Shown in pieces: positions 21,121-33,020 of a DNA stretch of 64,000 nt. Below the pieces are notes generated by a model. That model saw nothing but the letters and a program-made list of their open reading frames with translations. It did no database searches and was not told the origin of the DNA. The position numbers were made by a program, and so were the translations under genes. Within the stretch, counting starts at the first letter, position 1. Each line of letters opens with the position of its first letter. The stretch comes from Schistosoma haematobium (taxonomy: Eukaryota > Platyhelminthes > Trematoda > Strigeidida > Schistosomatidae), in contig NC_067196.1 of NCBI RefSeq assembly GCF_000699445.3, positions 88,700,364-88,764,363 on the forward strand, given 5' to 3'.

Positions 21121-21600
21121 TCTAAAAAGAAAAAAAAAGAAAAGAATAATCCATATAGAAAAAAAGTCTCTCATGTGAACTTATACAAAATAAGGTCAAC
21201 CAAAAACAAGAAAAAAACAAGATTGAGTTCAACTTAAATGATGAAACAAAATAATTATCTTTTTCACATAATACCCCCCTTTAAGTTTTTCTTTTTTGTT
21301 TTTCAAAAAGTTTATTTTTTTTCTTCTTTATCTGATTTCTTTTTTCTCTGACAAAAACAAACAAAAAAAACAAACAAACGAACAAACAAACGAAAATGAA
21401 ACTTAAACTTATTTGTCTTATTTTTTTTGGCTTTCAACTAAGTAAAATGTTCCCAATTTTATTCAAATTCAATTTCAAATTATACAAATGATTGATCATT
21501 GAATTGAATGGTATATTGAACATGTTTATTATTTCAATCTTCATTTATGGTTGATTGAATTCAATAAAGAGAATAATTAAATCGTTCTTTTTTTGTAAAA
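21121..21600. other. Low-complexity A- and T-rich spacer
   Basis: Long A-rich (21125-21235) and T-rich (21290-21350) tracts and an (AAAC)n-like stretch (21353-21392). No coding evidence. Confidence 0.6.
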
Positions 21601-21604
21601 TTAT

Positions 21605-21765
21605 GTTTTATGGAAATCGTAGTAATTTCTACAGTGGAGATCTTGAGTCAATTGAAACTAGATCAATAGGGAAAACCTGGAAGCGCTGGATGGTCTTGCT
21701 TCAATTGACTCATAATCTGAACTATGAAAAATTACTACAATCTCAACAAAACCTCTTCTGATACT
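21605..21765. repeat. Family-2 SINE fold-back, tails only
   Basis: A minus-strand tail (21605-21692, ...GGAAAACCTGGAAGCGCTGG) is joined to a plus-strand tail (TTGCTTCAATTGACTCAT...ACAAAACCTCTTCTGATA). It touches the 3' tail of the CR1-like LINE. Confidence 0.75.
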
Positions 21766-23112
21766 TATTATTATTATTAATGGCTTTATTCAATGTTATA
21801 TTTTGGTAAAATATAGAATTCTCAGCACAGGGTATTTCAACAAGTTACTTACGCAAAAAAAGAAAAAAGGTTTAAAAAAACCCCGAAAAAACTAAACAAA
21901 ACGACTTTAAATGTCTATCCACAACCATACTTATTCTGACCTCGAAAGATTCACCAAACGCCTTGCTAACTGCCTTCAACACTCTCCGCAATACAGAAAA
22001 GTCTTTTTTCAAAAGCCCGGAAAAGATCAATGGAGAACAGTAAAGAATAATGGGTAATATGCGAGAATTGACAAATTTTAAGAGTAAATGATGAGTAATC
22101 CCAAGAGCATGCAATCTCTTTATGTAATAAGTCAGACGGAAAACCTTCTTCGATAACAGAAAATATAAGAAGACCAAGAGAGATCAGAGGAAAAGGTAAC
22201 ACCAAGATAAATGACCTTCGACACCATGTTTATCAAAGAGTCCCCAATGGCACAAGCATTATGGGATCTCAAAATGGTGTTTAGATTCCATTCATGCCAC
22301 ATGCTAAAGTTAACAGCTTACTTTTTAGACGGATTAAGTATAAGACCATTACCAACAGACCAACAATCAATAGGAGACAAAAACTCATTCATTTCTGTGG
22401 GATGTAAGGAGGAAGAGATAGGCATGCATACAGTGAGATCATCCGCATATTTCACAAAAGTGTTTTCTGTGGGAGATGGCAGATCATACAGAAAAAAAAG
22501 AGAAAAGTAGAGGTAAAAGAACAGCTGCTTGTGGTACACTTTCATGAGACAGTGAAGACTCTGGACACTTTCCTCCAAATACAGTGTACTGTTCCCTTCC
22601 AGAGAGGTGGGGACATAGCCGGTTGGTTATCCAGCTGTCAGTATTTTACGCTGATTAACTTGTTAATTAAACGTTGTCTTGGTATAGAATCAAAAGTTGA
22701 AGTATAGTGCAGAAAAGCACATCGAACATACTTCTTACCCTTTTCTAAGTTGAACACTATACTGTGATGCAGAACAGCAACAGCATGTAAGGTGCTTCTT
22801 TTGCATCTGTAGGCAAACTGATACGGATCATTATGCTCTATTATCGCAGGCTGAAATGGAAGTATTAATAATTTTTCCATGGTTTTGATGAAGGGTGAAG
22901 TTATTGCAATAGGTCTAAATTTCACATTCCTATCACCAAATACTTTCTTTGGTACAGGGATTATCTTCATCATTCTCCACATTCTTGGTATGAGATTAGA
23001 TGAGAAGGATCTGTTAAAGATAGTCGTGAATGGATAACACATTTCTTAAAAAGGAGGTTTGAGATAACATCAGGTCCCAAACATCGGGATGAATTAAGTG
23101 AATGGAGACATC
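21766..23112 (-). pseudogene. CR1/Jockey-like LINE, 3' part, broken
   Basis: Minus strand: NLIPRMWRMMKIIPVPKK, FRPIAITSPFIKTMEKLL, NDPYQFAYRCKRSTLHAV, FDSIPRQRLINKL (RT motifs), then the catalytic FVKYADDLTVCMPISSS (about 22440) and ...RLHALGITHHLLLKFVNSRILPIILYCSPL, RRVLKAVSKAFG. Frames shift several times. The 3' end has AATAAAGCCATTAATAATAA, a polyadenylation-like signal and a short (AAT)n tail, at 21790-21768. This is a different LINE clade from the RTE copies. Confidence 0.85.
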
Positions 23113-23113
23113 T

Positions 23114-23465
23114 TCGGATATCAACATATGCTCATTAGTGACTGGCTTCAAGATATATATATCCTGGAGTTCTAGTGAGAAGTAGTGATCAGTGGAGTTC
23201 AAACAGGTCAATTGTGAGGTAGTAACTGACTGAAGACAATGGTGGATGTGTCGCTCAATTTGGTGGATTAGTTGAAGTTAGACATTAACACCGTTGGATG
23301 CCGGCTCAATGGTCTAGTGGTTAAGTGCTCGCGCGCGAAACCAGTAGTTCCTGGGTTCGAATCTCGCAGGAGGCGAAGTCGTGGATGCGCACTTCTGCCG
23401 ATAACAGACTGATCAATTGCAGTCTTAAACCTCAATGGGAAGATACAAGCAAATTAATACAAAGT
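23114..23465 (+). repeat. Chimeric SINE: family-2 head fused to Sm-alpha-like tail
   Basis: 23114-23393 is a complete family-2 leader and head (ATATGCTCATTAGTGAC, GGCTCAATGGTCTAGTGG, GGGTTCGAATCTCGCAGG, GTGGATGCGCAC). Exactly before the ribozyme core it changes to the Sm-alpha-like tail (GATAACAGACTGATCAATTG...AATACAAAGTGA). No hammerhead core remains. Confidence 0.8.
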
Positions 23466-24355
23466 GACTGATAATGAAATCGCTGAGTCAAGAAGTTTAA
23501 CACTAGAATACATTCTTGTTCATTTTGTTTTAGTAAAAATGAGTTTCTTGTTGTTATCAATCAATACTAAGCTTGAGTTATAAAAAGCTTTAAAGAATGT
23601 TTTCTAATGTGACAACAGTAACAATAACGGAGCGGATTCGGATGCATATAGCATACAATTCTCTTTGAACCTAGCACACATCAATAGCATTATACACTTT
23701 CCCATCAACCATGAAAGATCAGGCATCCCGTTTTCTAATGTAACCAGTAGAAATGCAGTATTTAAAATAACTAGAAATGAGTTATTTGAGGCACAATGGA
23801 GAAGGTAGAAAATTTATAGCTGATACATATCATATTCACCTTACAAAACACTAAGAATATCATTAACTGAATACACTTCTTGATATATAAATTTCAATGT
23901 CATTTGTTAACAAATATCATACACAATTGAAATAGTGGAACTTCAACTGGATTTTATACTGGAATTGTGCAAATGAATGTTATACTGAAGAAATGTCATA
24001 ATGAATTGATATAACGGATGCTGGATGTTATACTGAACAAAAGTCCTACTAAATTATCACAAAAGAATATCATACTGAGCACATATTACAGTTGCATGAA
24101 ACAAATTTGTTGGTTCGTCAAAGCTCTTGTCATCAGCTGTCAGTTGGTTAGTCAGCTACAACGTAGGACCAGGCACATATGTTTATCCGTTCAAGTTGCC
24201 ATACCTCATTAACACAACTAGATGAATACCGGATTCATAAAAGTAGTTAATTCAAAGGTGGTAATATATAAAAGAAGGATTGCATATAAGGATATAGTAC
24301 AGGAAGAAATAATTAGTTCGTAGAAAGAAAGATATGAAGCGATTTTAATCCCTTG
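23466..24355. other. AT-rich spacer
   Basis: No supported feature. Confidence 0.45.
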
Positions 24356-24359
24356 GTTT

Positions 24360-24545
24360 AAGGGAAGACAGAGAGTGTATACACAGACACCATTGTGATC
24401 GATTCTGAGCCATGTCACCAAGAGTCTCCAACCATTGGTTACGATAGTCACGCAGACCCCAACCAAGTAGTCTGCATCTCCCAACATGGCTCAGACTAGA
24501 AGTTAGTGACTTCAAGCACTGATGCCACGTTTTGCTTTGGCCACT
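24360..24545. repeat. Unidentified dispersed repeat, related to 13385
   Basis: GATTCTGAGCCATGTCACC...CCAACCAAGTAGTCTGC resembles 13385-13470 in the same orientation. Less AT-rich than the flanks, without an open frame of note. Confidence 0.45.
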
Positions 24546-24620
24546 ACCTTTCCAGAGATCAAAACTTGAACATTTAAATTAAATGCTAGGTGATTTTCCA
24601 TTACATTAGTGAACTGAACT

Positions 24621-25101
24621 TGAATAGTTTATATTTATGAATTCCGTTTTCCATCGACTTATGTTTGAAAATGTAACATGAGTAGAAAGAAAGATAGAAA
24701 GAAAAAGATTTTATATTTTGATTCCACCGTGACCAGTGAAGTTCAACCTTGTCTATTGTATAGACAGTAACTCACACTAAAGACAATAGTGGACGGTGAC
24801 CCAATTTCGTGGATTGGTTCAAGTTACACATTAACACCATTGGAAACCGGCTCAATTGTCTAGTTGTTAAACGTTCATGAGCCAGATAGATAAATCCTAG
24901 GTTCGAATCCCACAAGGTAGGATCGTGGATGCCTGCTACTGAGAAGTCCTATAGTACGTCAAAAACGACCATCCAATGACTCCAGGTTTTTCATGATGGG
25001 TCTAGCTTTAATCGACTCACGAATTCAACGATGAAATTGAATAGTTTATAATTTTGAATTTCCTTTTTCATTGACTTATGTTTGAAAATGTAACATGAGT
25101 A

Positions 25102-25110
<9 letters not shown>
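24621..25110 (+). repeat. Family-2 SINE flanked by a direct repeat of about 73 bp
   Basis: 24718-25037 is a nearly complete plus-strand SINE (head GGCTCAATTGTCTAGTTG, B box GGTTCGAATCCCAC, degraded ribozyme CTACTGAGAAG...TCAAAAACGACC, tail). The flanks 24621-24693 and 25038-25110 are direct copies (TGAATAGTTTATA ... TTTGAAAATGTAACATGAG) with a few differences, followed by GAAA-type tracts. Confidence 0.7.
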
Positions 25111-25138
<28 letters not shown>

Positions 25139-25140
25139 GA
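25103..25140. repeat. (GAAA)n microsatellite
   Basis: About nine GAAA units, adjoining the second flanking copy above. Confidence 0.95.
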
Positions 25141-25449
25141 AAGATCGTTTATTTTAATTTCGAATTCATCAAGTAGCTTTTATCTTCTTTCTTTTTAAAT
25201 TATTATTTTCTTATTGTTTCTAACTGCATTTTCTTATTTGAATAATTTTTTTTTCAATTTTATATCTGATTAGCCTAAATCAATAATTATTTTAGTATCT
25301 GAGGTCTATCAAATGATTAGTAGTAGTATAGTTGTCTAAGTAATATAAATAACTTAAATTTTATTTTAAATTCTTGTAGCCAAAAGCTATGAATGAAGAT
25401 ATTACATGGTAAATTTTTCTAACATTGAAAATCAAGTCATACAAAGTAT

Positions 25450-25655
25450 CAGTTTGGGGGTTGTCGAGATTGTTACGTTTTTGATTGAGGCGTCCATGAT
25501 GCTGCCTGCGGGATTCGAACCCAGAACTTTCAGTCTCGCGCGCGAACGCTTAACCTACTGGACCACTGAGCCGAAAGGTTAATGTCTAAGATCAACCAAT
25601 GCAGTCAATCATGGTATAAAATCAATCGGTTCATGATCTCAATCAAAAATCATAC
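25450..25655. repeat. Family-2 SINE fold-back lacking ribozyme
   Basis: A short minus tail (GTTTGGGGGTTGTCGAG), then B box and head in minus orientation (GGGATTCGAACCC, CCACTGAGCCG), then a plus-oriented tail end (ATCAATCGGTTCATGATCTC). The hammerhead segment is absent. Confidence 0.7.
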
Positions 25656-25810
25656 AGAGTAGTTTGTATCACTCATACTCTGTTTATTGAGTATGATATA
25701 TTTATCAAGAAATCATTATAGTAATTACAATGATAACTATTTGGATTATTGTAAATTTTGTTACAGAACGAAATCCATAGCATTACATGTGCAATCTTGT
25801 GATAAGTGTC

Positions 25811-26164
25811 TGTGATGACGGACCACGGGTGAACTGGAAGAAGCTCTAAGAAGGTAAGAAAGAGCTGAAGATATTCAATCCAATCATTTTTTTAAAGAAT
25901 ATTCCAGAAACTCTACATGTAGCTCCCTTATTGGATAACTGCTAATAACCTTCTGTATATGAATTGGATAACTATAATGATAATTTCATTTTTTTACTGA
26001 GAACTATAAATACTTGACAGTTTTTTTAACCATAAATTGACACTGTTTGGAATAGCATTCCTTTCACTTGTCTTCTGTCTTCACATTTGCGACTTGAAGG
26101 GTTCTATCGTTCGAGTGCTCTAGTTGTATGTGGTATTTTAAGAAACTAAGCTCTAGATATAACA
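25811..26164 (+). mobile_element. LTR, family F3 (plus), solo
   Basis: TGTGATGACGG ... AGATATAACA, 354 bp, with a TATA-like ACTATAAATAC at about 26004. It matches 52043-52390 over its length with moderate divergence. No PBS or PPT next to it and no clear target duplication here. Confidence 0.65.
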
Positions 26165-27215
26165 TTTTCATTTTGCCATACATTGTAACTGTGAGAAATC
26201 ATGTTTTTTTCTCAATAGTCAATACCTACCATTCATTTTCAAAGGTGAAGGTTTTTAATCAGTTAAAACGTTATAACTTTTACTTTCTATCCGTCAGGTA
26301 TTCATTATATGATTTCAAACATATTCGTCTCTCATTGTTTTTGAAGGAAAAACACAGAGAAGAATATGGCAACAAGTTCAGTATTTTGGTCTAAGATATA
26401 CACTATTTTCAGTATATTAATGGATTATAAGCCGTTCGTATTAGTGGGTGAGTACACACATTTAGGATTCGCAATTATTTAGATCAAACACATTCAAGAG
26501 AGGAATGTTTACTCTATTATTCACATAGTTGTTAAAAAGTTAATCCGAACTTTTGACCAAGGGGACATGACTCTCACTTGATAACCAAACATTCACTTCA
26601 CTGGGCGAATATATTACATGGTTCAAATACACTCAACGTTTTCGAAATATTCCTAGAAAATTCGAAATGCCAAATTATTAAGTACTTCCTTCATCTGACT
26701 AATCTGTTTTTAATGTTATGGCTTATATTAGTTTTATTTCAAGTTAACTGGTGACATTTCAAATATATGTTAGTGGTGGAGTTTCGATTTTTAGGATGGG
26801 CTGTTTAATCATAAGACTTTCATCATTTTTCTAAACAACATCATCAGCATGCACTTCAAGTAGAAGTGAGGTATTTGAGTTTTTCACATACAACTGACAG
26901 CTTGTACTATAAACCTTGATCGCTTCGTTATCTGTAGTTTTGCTAAATATGAACATACAACGTTTCTCATCCCACTTTCTAGGGTTCAAATGTCGAAAAT
27001 TGAGAAAGCCTAGAAATTACCTGAAAAACGAGTAACTTGAGAGTTCGATGCACAGTTCTGATAGGAACAATTTACTAGTAGTTGCATTGCAACCATGAAG
27101 AGCTTTATAGTGGTGTAGAAAATTGAATTAGTTCTTACTAAGATCCTGGATTTAGATAAAAACCAAAAACCGTTCAGTTCGTAATGTTACTGACAAATTT
27201 TCGACGATCATGACA
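26165..27215. other. AT-rich spacer
   Basis: Largest frame is 26128-26394 (+), without recognisable domains and starting inside the LTR, so not called. About 26815-26880 has a weak match to the DD repeat. Confidence 0.4.
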
Positions 27216-27219
27216 AACA

Positions 27220-27220
27220 C

Positions 27221-27274
<54 letters not shown>
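27220..27274. repeat. (AT)n microsatellite
   Basis: About 27 uninterrupted AT units. Confidence 0.95.
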
Positions 27275-27275
<1 letters not shown>

Positions 27276-27591
27276 TCAGGTATAGAACAGATAAATCTAT
27301 CAACGATGTTAAAAGATGTCTGTTTACTGTTGTGAACTGACAGAAGTCAAACACGCAATTCATTACATATCAGTTCGGTAGTTTGATGGTTTAGCGATTA
27401 CAGTTAAACATAAAGATCTCAGTTTCTATCATTGATAATATCATATATACCTGCTTCTAATGAAATCTAAGAAGAAACAGTTTTCAAATAGATCTCGATT
27501 CTTAATCATTGTTTTACTAAAATCTGTCTAGGTTATAAAGTGTAAAATAAAATAATCCCCACAAACTTCTAATCCATTTCATAGATTTTTG

Positions 27592-27785
27592 TAAGCAATG
27601 ATGGATGGTGGCTAGCAGTGGAATCCAAAACGCGCGTTTCGTCCTAGCCACTATCCACAAAAAGCTTGTGAATTATGGCAATATCGAGGCATACGCACAG
27701 TATGCACATATGCCAATAACAGACTGATCAATTGCAGTCTTAAACCTCAATGGGAAGATACAATCCATACAATGCCAAGTGCATT
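27592..27785. repeat. Sm-alpha-like SINE, fold-back junction inside the ribozyme
   Basis: 27592-27648 is minus-oriented (AGCAGTGGAATCC, ACGCGCGTTTCGTCCTAG = the GAAA arm and cleavage side). It joins plus-oriented CCACTATCCA... and the full Sm-alpha-like tail (GATCAATTGCAGTC...CAATGCCAAGTG). Confidence 0.75.
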
Positions 27786-28195
27786 TCATAGATTATTATG
27801 TTAATTAATTAAATACAATGAAATTGTTCAAGTATTAAATTTTATTTTACCCAATTGATTAACTAGAGAAAATTGTTCATAAGCATCTTTTCAACAACGA
27901 AAAAACAATTTTTTTCCTTGTTCCCATGACATACTTTCAAATTATAAATCATTATTTGTTTATATGTTGACATTTGAGTTGTTTAAATTGATTAATTAAA
28001 TAATCGATTCTAAGCGGTTTATTTAAAATGTGAATAGATATGCATATAAACAATCAATAAAATGAAGATGTTGAATATTAACATTTTTGGATAAAACTAA
28101 ATTCAGTTGTCATAGATGACGATATTACTTAAATTAAATAAATAATCGATATCATTTAAGTTGATAACTGGGTTACTTTACTTATTCATCATATT
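27786..28195. other. AT-rich spacer
   Basis: No supported feature. Confidence 0.5.
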
Positions 28196-28199
28196 ACAG

Positions 28200-28425
28200 T
28201 ATCCCTAACACATCTGGACATCCTCTTTAACACCTACTTAAGCTTAGTCTCGACACCAACCTAAGGGGTAACACCCAGAAGTTGGAGATATAACATAGCA
28301 GAACGGACTGTAGACACAGCTTCTACTACTTAGAAGTTGTCAAATGCTGGAATTCGCTGCCGGCTGAGCTAGTCCCAGGAGTCCTTTAAGAGAAAACTTG
28401 ATCTATTCTTAAGGTCTAAGGATAT
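28200..28425 (+). pseudogene. LINE C-terminal fragment (CR1-like)
   Basis: Plus strand reads LSLDTNLRGNTQKLEI, HSRTDCRHSFYYLEVVKCWN, SLPAELV, the conserved end of CR1-like LINE ORF2 (VVxxWNSLP motif), with in-frame stops. Confidence 0.7.
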
Positions 28426-28659
28426 TATCATACTATGGTTTACCAATTTCTTTCTCTTCTTTTATCGTTAATATACCTAGGTTCCTGCCTGGAGTTATTC
28501 GTGTTCCTTTGCTACTAGACACAAAAGTCTTGTTAAGCGAAAGCTTCTTCTATTCCGTCCATGTCTGATAAAGTATACTAACTCACCTTAGCGAGTTCAG
28601 CGTGTGGGAACAAAATTAGTGAAGGGTGTTTTTAAACTCTCTTACGATGAGTGTTTTAA

Positions 28660-28975
28660 ATACCTAGACCTTTCCCTTTTTCGTATCGTAGGACGCGAGG
28701 CGACCTCAAACTGGCATTTCGTATCTTTAATTATGATTTAAGTGTTAATATGATTTATCTTTTAGCTACTTCCAGCACTAATAACCTCCGACGTCATAGC
28801 AAGGAGTTTCACGAACCAAGATCTAATAAACTTAAAGTAGGGTCTCATTTTTCTCATCCAGTAGTTAATGACTGAAACGCTTTACCCGAACTAGTGATAT
28901 CAGCCACATGAGTGAATATTTTCAAGGAGAAGTTGGACCTTTACTGGAAGACAATCTGTCAGGACTAACATATGT
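28660..28975 (+). pseudogene. Second LINE C-terminal fragment
   Basis: PFSYRRTRGDLKLAFRIFNY, NNLRRHSKEF, VGSHFSHPVVND.NALPELV, IFKEKLDLYW. Same protein region as the preceding fragment but a different sequence, so a second family or a diverged copy. One stop replaces the W of the WNSLP-type motif. Confidence 0.75.
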
Positions 28976-29164
28976 TTACCAACCTACTAACTTTATCACT
29001 GAAGACTGAAGACATGGGAATTCTATAAATAGTGAGCACTGACTTGAAATGTATAACGTGTTGCAATTTTGTTATCTCACTATTTGTGTTAAAATCGTCA
29101 GTTTCATTAGACCTACCCTTTGTATTTACACTAAAAATATGAGGCTGCTTTCAGTAAATTGGAC

Positions 29165-29286
29165 TAATGTACAAATATCAGTATAGGGGTTGTGAAAATC
29201 ATTAGGATTTTGATTAAGATCATGAACCGATTGATGTTGGAAACCTGAAGGCACTGGACGGCCGTTTCATCCTATTGTGGGACATT
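29165..29286 (-). repeat. Family-2 SINE, 5'-truncated in the ribozyme
   Basis: Minus strand: begins GTCCCACAATAGGATGAAAC directly against segment A', then GGCCGTCCAGTGCC and the complete tail to TATACTGATA. The intact tail suggests this is the original state of the A-SINE junction. Confidence 0.75.
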
Positions 29287-29999
29287 TCATAATTCATTCA
29301 ACTGTATCATATTTTTTCTCATATACTGTTAATATCAAGAATTTGAAAAAAACAAACTATTCAATTCACAAATGATAATTGTGTGATTTTCTCATCTTGT
29401 AGAAAACTCTTTCAACTAACTGTTTAAATAACACTTCGGAACATTTTGTAAACATTATAGTTTATGAGGTTTCTTTTAATATCTGCCTCCAATTCCCCGA
29501 GTTTATTGAATATAATCATAAAAAGTGTAAGGCAGTTACAATAATAAGGAAATGGAAGGCGGTTGGGCATAATAGTGAAATGACTAAATTTAGTGTTTGT
29601 ACTACAGTAATCTGTAATCCTTGCTTAACACTTGATGAGTACATACAATTTCTATTTTCTTTTATTGTTTGGCTTAACAATGTAAAACAAACAAGGATAT
29701 TTACTGTAATATTTATCAAGTCAAAAAATAGATGACACAACTGTCTTGGTAGGCCGCTATCTATACAGTTTTACTGTAACTGAAATGGATTGTGTCAAGA
29801 TTAGTTGAATTTACAGGTTGAACTCATGATATCCTTCTGTGGCTGACTGATTGAAATCAGAGTTGGTCCAATGAGGCTATTGATCAAGTATTCACTGCAT
29901 GATTCAATTATCATAAACTTAATCCTTGGTCATGACGTGGATATACACTATTGAAATCAATCTTATTAAGATGACACAACTGTCTTATATTCCCTGACT
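29287..29999. repeat. Segment A', inverted copy of 9298-9980
   Basis: See segment A. Contains an extra insertion near 29590-29650 relative to the proximal copy. Confidence 0.85.
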
Positions 30000-30012
30000 T
30001 ACAACATAATAC

Positions 30013-30296
30013 TGCAGTGAACAGAACACCAGTGGGGAATAATCGAATGTATGTGGGCCCAAAATTACACAGCATCTCAATAAAATCTGAGAACTATATA
30101 TTATAAAGGCTTAGTTTGCAAAGTATCCATCAATTGTCTCAAAACCACTCACACTTCATTGTTCTTGCACTTTCATACAACTTGCATTCTGTTTTCATTC
30201 TTCACCGTTCGATCCTCTTGTCTCTCTGCTGCCAGACATTCTGTTCTTCACTAATGTTATATACTACTTATGTCGATTTAAGTAGCACACACTACA
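30013..30296 (-). mobile_element. LTR, family F1 (minus), hybrid of two proximal LTRs
   Basis: Its diagnostic bases follow the LTR at 12772 for nearly the whole length (for example CTGGCAGCAGAGAGACAAGAGG versus TTGGCAG...CAATAGG). At the outer end it carries CTGCAGTATTA, as in the LTR at 8914, and then runs into segment A'. Confidence 0.75.
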
Positions 30297-33020
30297 ATAC
30301 TATTAACAGTAATAAATAAAATATTCATAAAATCAATTTTGCTTTATTTATTTAATTGTTCTTCTTCTTCTTCTTCTTCTTCTGTTTTTCGGTTATTTTC
30401 ATAGTTGTCATCAGAATGTTGTTTTTCTTGTTTACATTTAAATTAGTATCCGATTGTTCGATTCCATTCCTTTTGTAGTCGGAAAAATTGAACAAACGAA
30501 TAAACAAACAAACAAACAAACGAAACTTCATTTTGTTGTTATGAATTGCTTAGTGAATAACAAGTTTGTTTATCACATTTTCAACTGTAAATTGTAAGTA
30601 TGTAAATCTCAAAATTGACTCTTCATTTTTGTATAATGAGAACAAATGACAGATTGTTTGTCAATATGTATATTTGATTAACGAACAATCACTGAATAAT
30701 TTCAATAGTTGAGATGATGAGTCAATTGAATCTAGGCGATCATGGAAAATCTCGAAGCACTAGATGGTTGTTTTATTCCAAGTATAGGACTTCTCAACAG
30801 TGTGCATCCACGATCCTACCACGTGGGATTCGAACCGAAGATCTATCAGTCTCCTACGTGAACGATTATCCACTAGACCACTGATCAGGCATCTAGAGGT
30901 GTTAATGCTCGTGTTCGAATCCCGCTAGGCGGAGTCGTGGATGTGCAATGCTGAGAAGTGTCACAACAAAACAAAACACTCATCCATTTATTCCAGCATT
31001 TCCATGATGATCTAACTTCAATTGACTCTTAATTTCAACTATTTAAATTACTATAACCTCCACGAAACCCCTTCTCAAACTGAATAATTACTTGGAACAT
31101 TGGAGTAGTTGACTTTTGTTTTATCTTACCAACTGACTACGTAATCATTTAAGTTACGCTGAAGCGAAATTTATGATGTTTAATTTCAAGGGGATGATGT
31201 GATATGATTTCATATAGTTGAGTCTTCAAAATTTAACTTTTATGCATTATTTGACTTTGGTTGTTTTTCGGAATACACATTAATATTGAACTGGATGTTA
31301 TTGAAGAAGATGCGTTTGTCAAAGAAATATGAGTACGTCTTATTGTTATAAATTCGACAAGTCGTCATTTTATGTGTTGATGAACTAATGCTGAATTTGT
31401 GCCAATATTGTCTATGTCATCCTGCGATATGAGAAAACAACAGTTTCGTAACAAACACGAAAAATTCTAAAACTTTAATAAGGATTTCTAGGTTCTTCCC
31501 TACTAAGTCTGTTTTCATGAAACGTTCATACTTTGTCAACAACCACACTTTTTATTTGAACAACTCATTTGGCTGGTGAATTCAGTCAAATGCCTAACTT
31601 CCACCTTAATACTGTGGATGTATCTGTGATGTTTGATTAATTAGTAATCGGACGGAAAATGGTAGCGTAAAATCATGAATGGATCAAGTTATATAAATGT
31701 ATCTTTGAATGCTGGCTCATTGATTTAGAAGTTAAGCATTGGAGAGCGAGTCCGAAGGTGTTGGGTTTGGTTACTACTGCACGAGGGTTCGTGAATGCTC
31801 ACTGTTGAAGCATATCATACTATGACTAAACAGACGCCGGAGATTCAAGATTTTCAGTAACGATTTAATTTAGATGGATTCAGATTAATTCAATTAGTTT
31901 CACAACACGATACTGACAACAAATTACTAAAAAATAACTATTTTTGCATTTCCAAACATTGTACTACTGAAATAACTACTCAATAGACATGAGTGTATTT
32001 CAAATTGTAACTATGGACTTCATAATTGATCTTTTATTCGGACGAAATTAATCGTTATACAACAACTAATTTCATCAAAAGTGTATTTATCAATGATTGA
32101 TTTGTCGAGTTCAATAAATAATATACAATCTTTTAAGAAATTTTTAATGTAACTCACCAGTAGTTAGAAAATTAATGAAAACATTTACACAAAATGTGAT
32201 CTAGATTAAAAGCTGTTTATCAGTATACATAGAGATAACTCAAAATCATCTTGCCACTAGTGACGGTCTCCGAGAAGTATTTGTTGGAGTTCTAGTGAAA
32301 AGCAGTGACCAGTGACGTTCAACCGGGTCTGTTGTGACAAAATAAATCACTGAAGAAAATGATGAACATGTCGCTCAATTTGGTGGATTAGATGAAGTTC
32401 GACATTAACATCAATGGATGCCAGTTCAGTGGTCTATTGATTGAGCGTCCGTGCGCGAGACCGACAGTTTTTGGTTTCGAATGTCACGAAGCGGAGTCGC
32501 GGATGCGCACTACTGCGGAGACCCATACTAGGAGGAAACGGTCATCCAGTTATTCAAGGTTTTCCATAGTAGTCTAACTTTAATTGACTCATGAATTCAA
32601 CTATTAAATTACTATAATATCTACAAAACACCACTCTGATTGTAACTTTAAATAAGACTCAGAATAAACCAAATAATCAATAATTCTTAGCATATCTAGT
32701 TTTTTTGTCAAATTTATCCCATTTCATAATGAGACTAATCTTTTAATCATATGAAATCACCATAAGTCTATCTAAATCCATATTTCATGTACTAAATTCA
32801 TTAAGAAGAATGTAGTGAGATGTATATAGTGAATGTAACTTGTTGAAAATGAACAAAAACAAGCGAACTAAACAAACATTTTCAATGTCCACCTTGTTAT
32901 TTTTAATATAACAAGGTATTCCAAGTAAATAATCTGTTGTTTGAATAGGAAATATGTTTGTTCTGTTACAGTTAATTTATATTTCATGCTCACAATATGA
33001 TTTTTTTAAATTGATATCAT
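30013..33020. repeat. Segment B', inverted copy of 10040-13055
   Basis: Near-identical reverse complement of segment B. It includes SINE copies at 30700-31080, 31690-31860 and 32265-32635 and the (TTC)n tract at 30359-30383. No coding evidence. Confidence 0.9.

Noticed and set aside
23290..23370. tRNA gene at SINE heads
   Set aside because: A and B boxes are present in many SINE copies, but no complete cloverleaf with acceptor stem can be formed; these are pol III promoters of SINEs, not tRNA genes.
27220..27274. Possible origin or regulatory AT tract
   Set aside because: A plain (AT)n microsatellite; nothing else supports a function.
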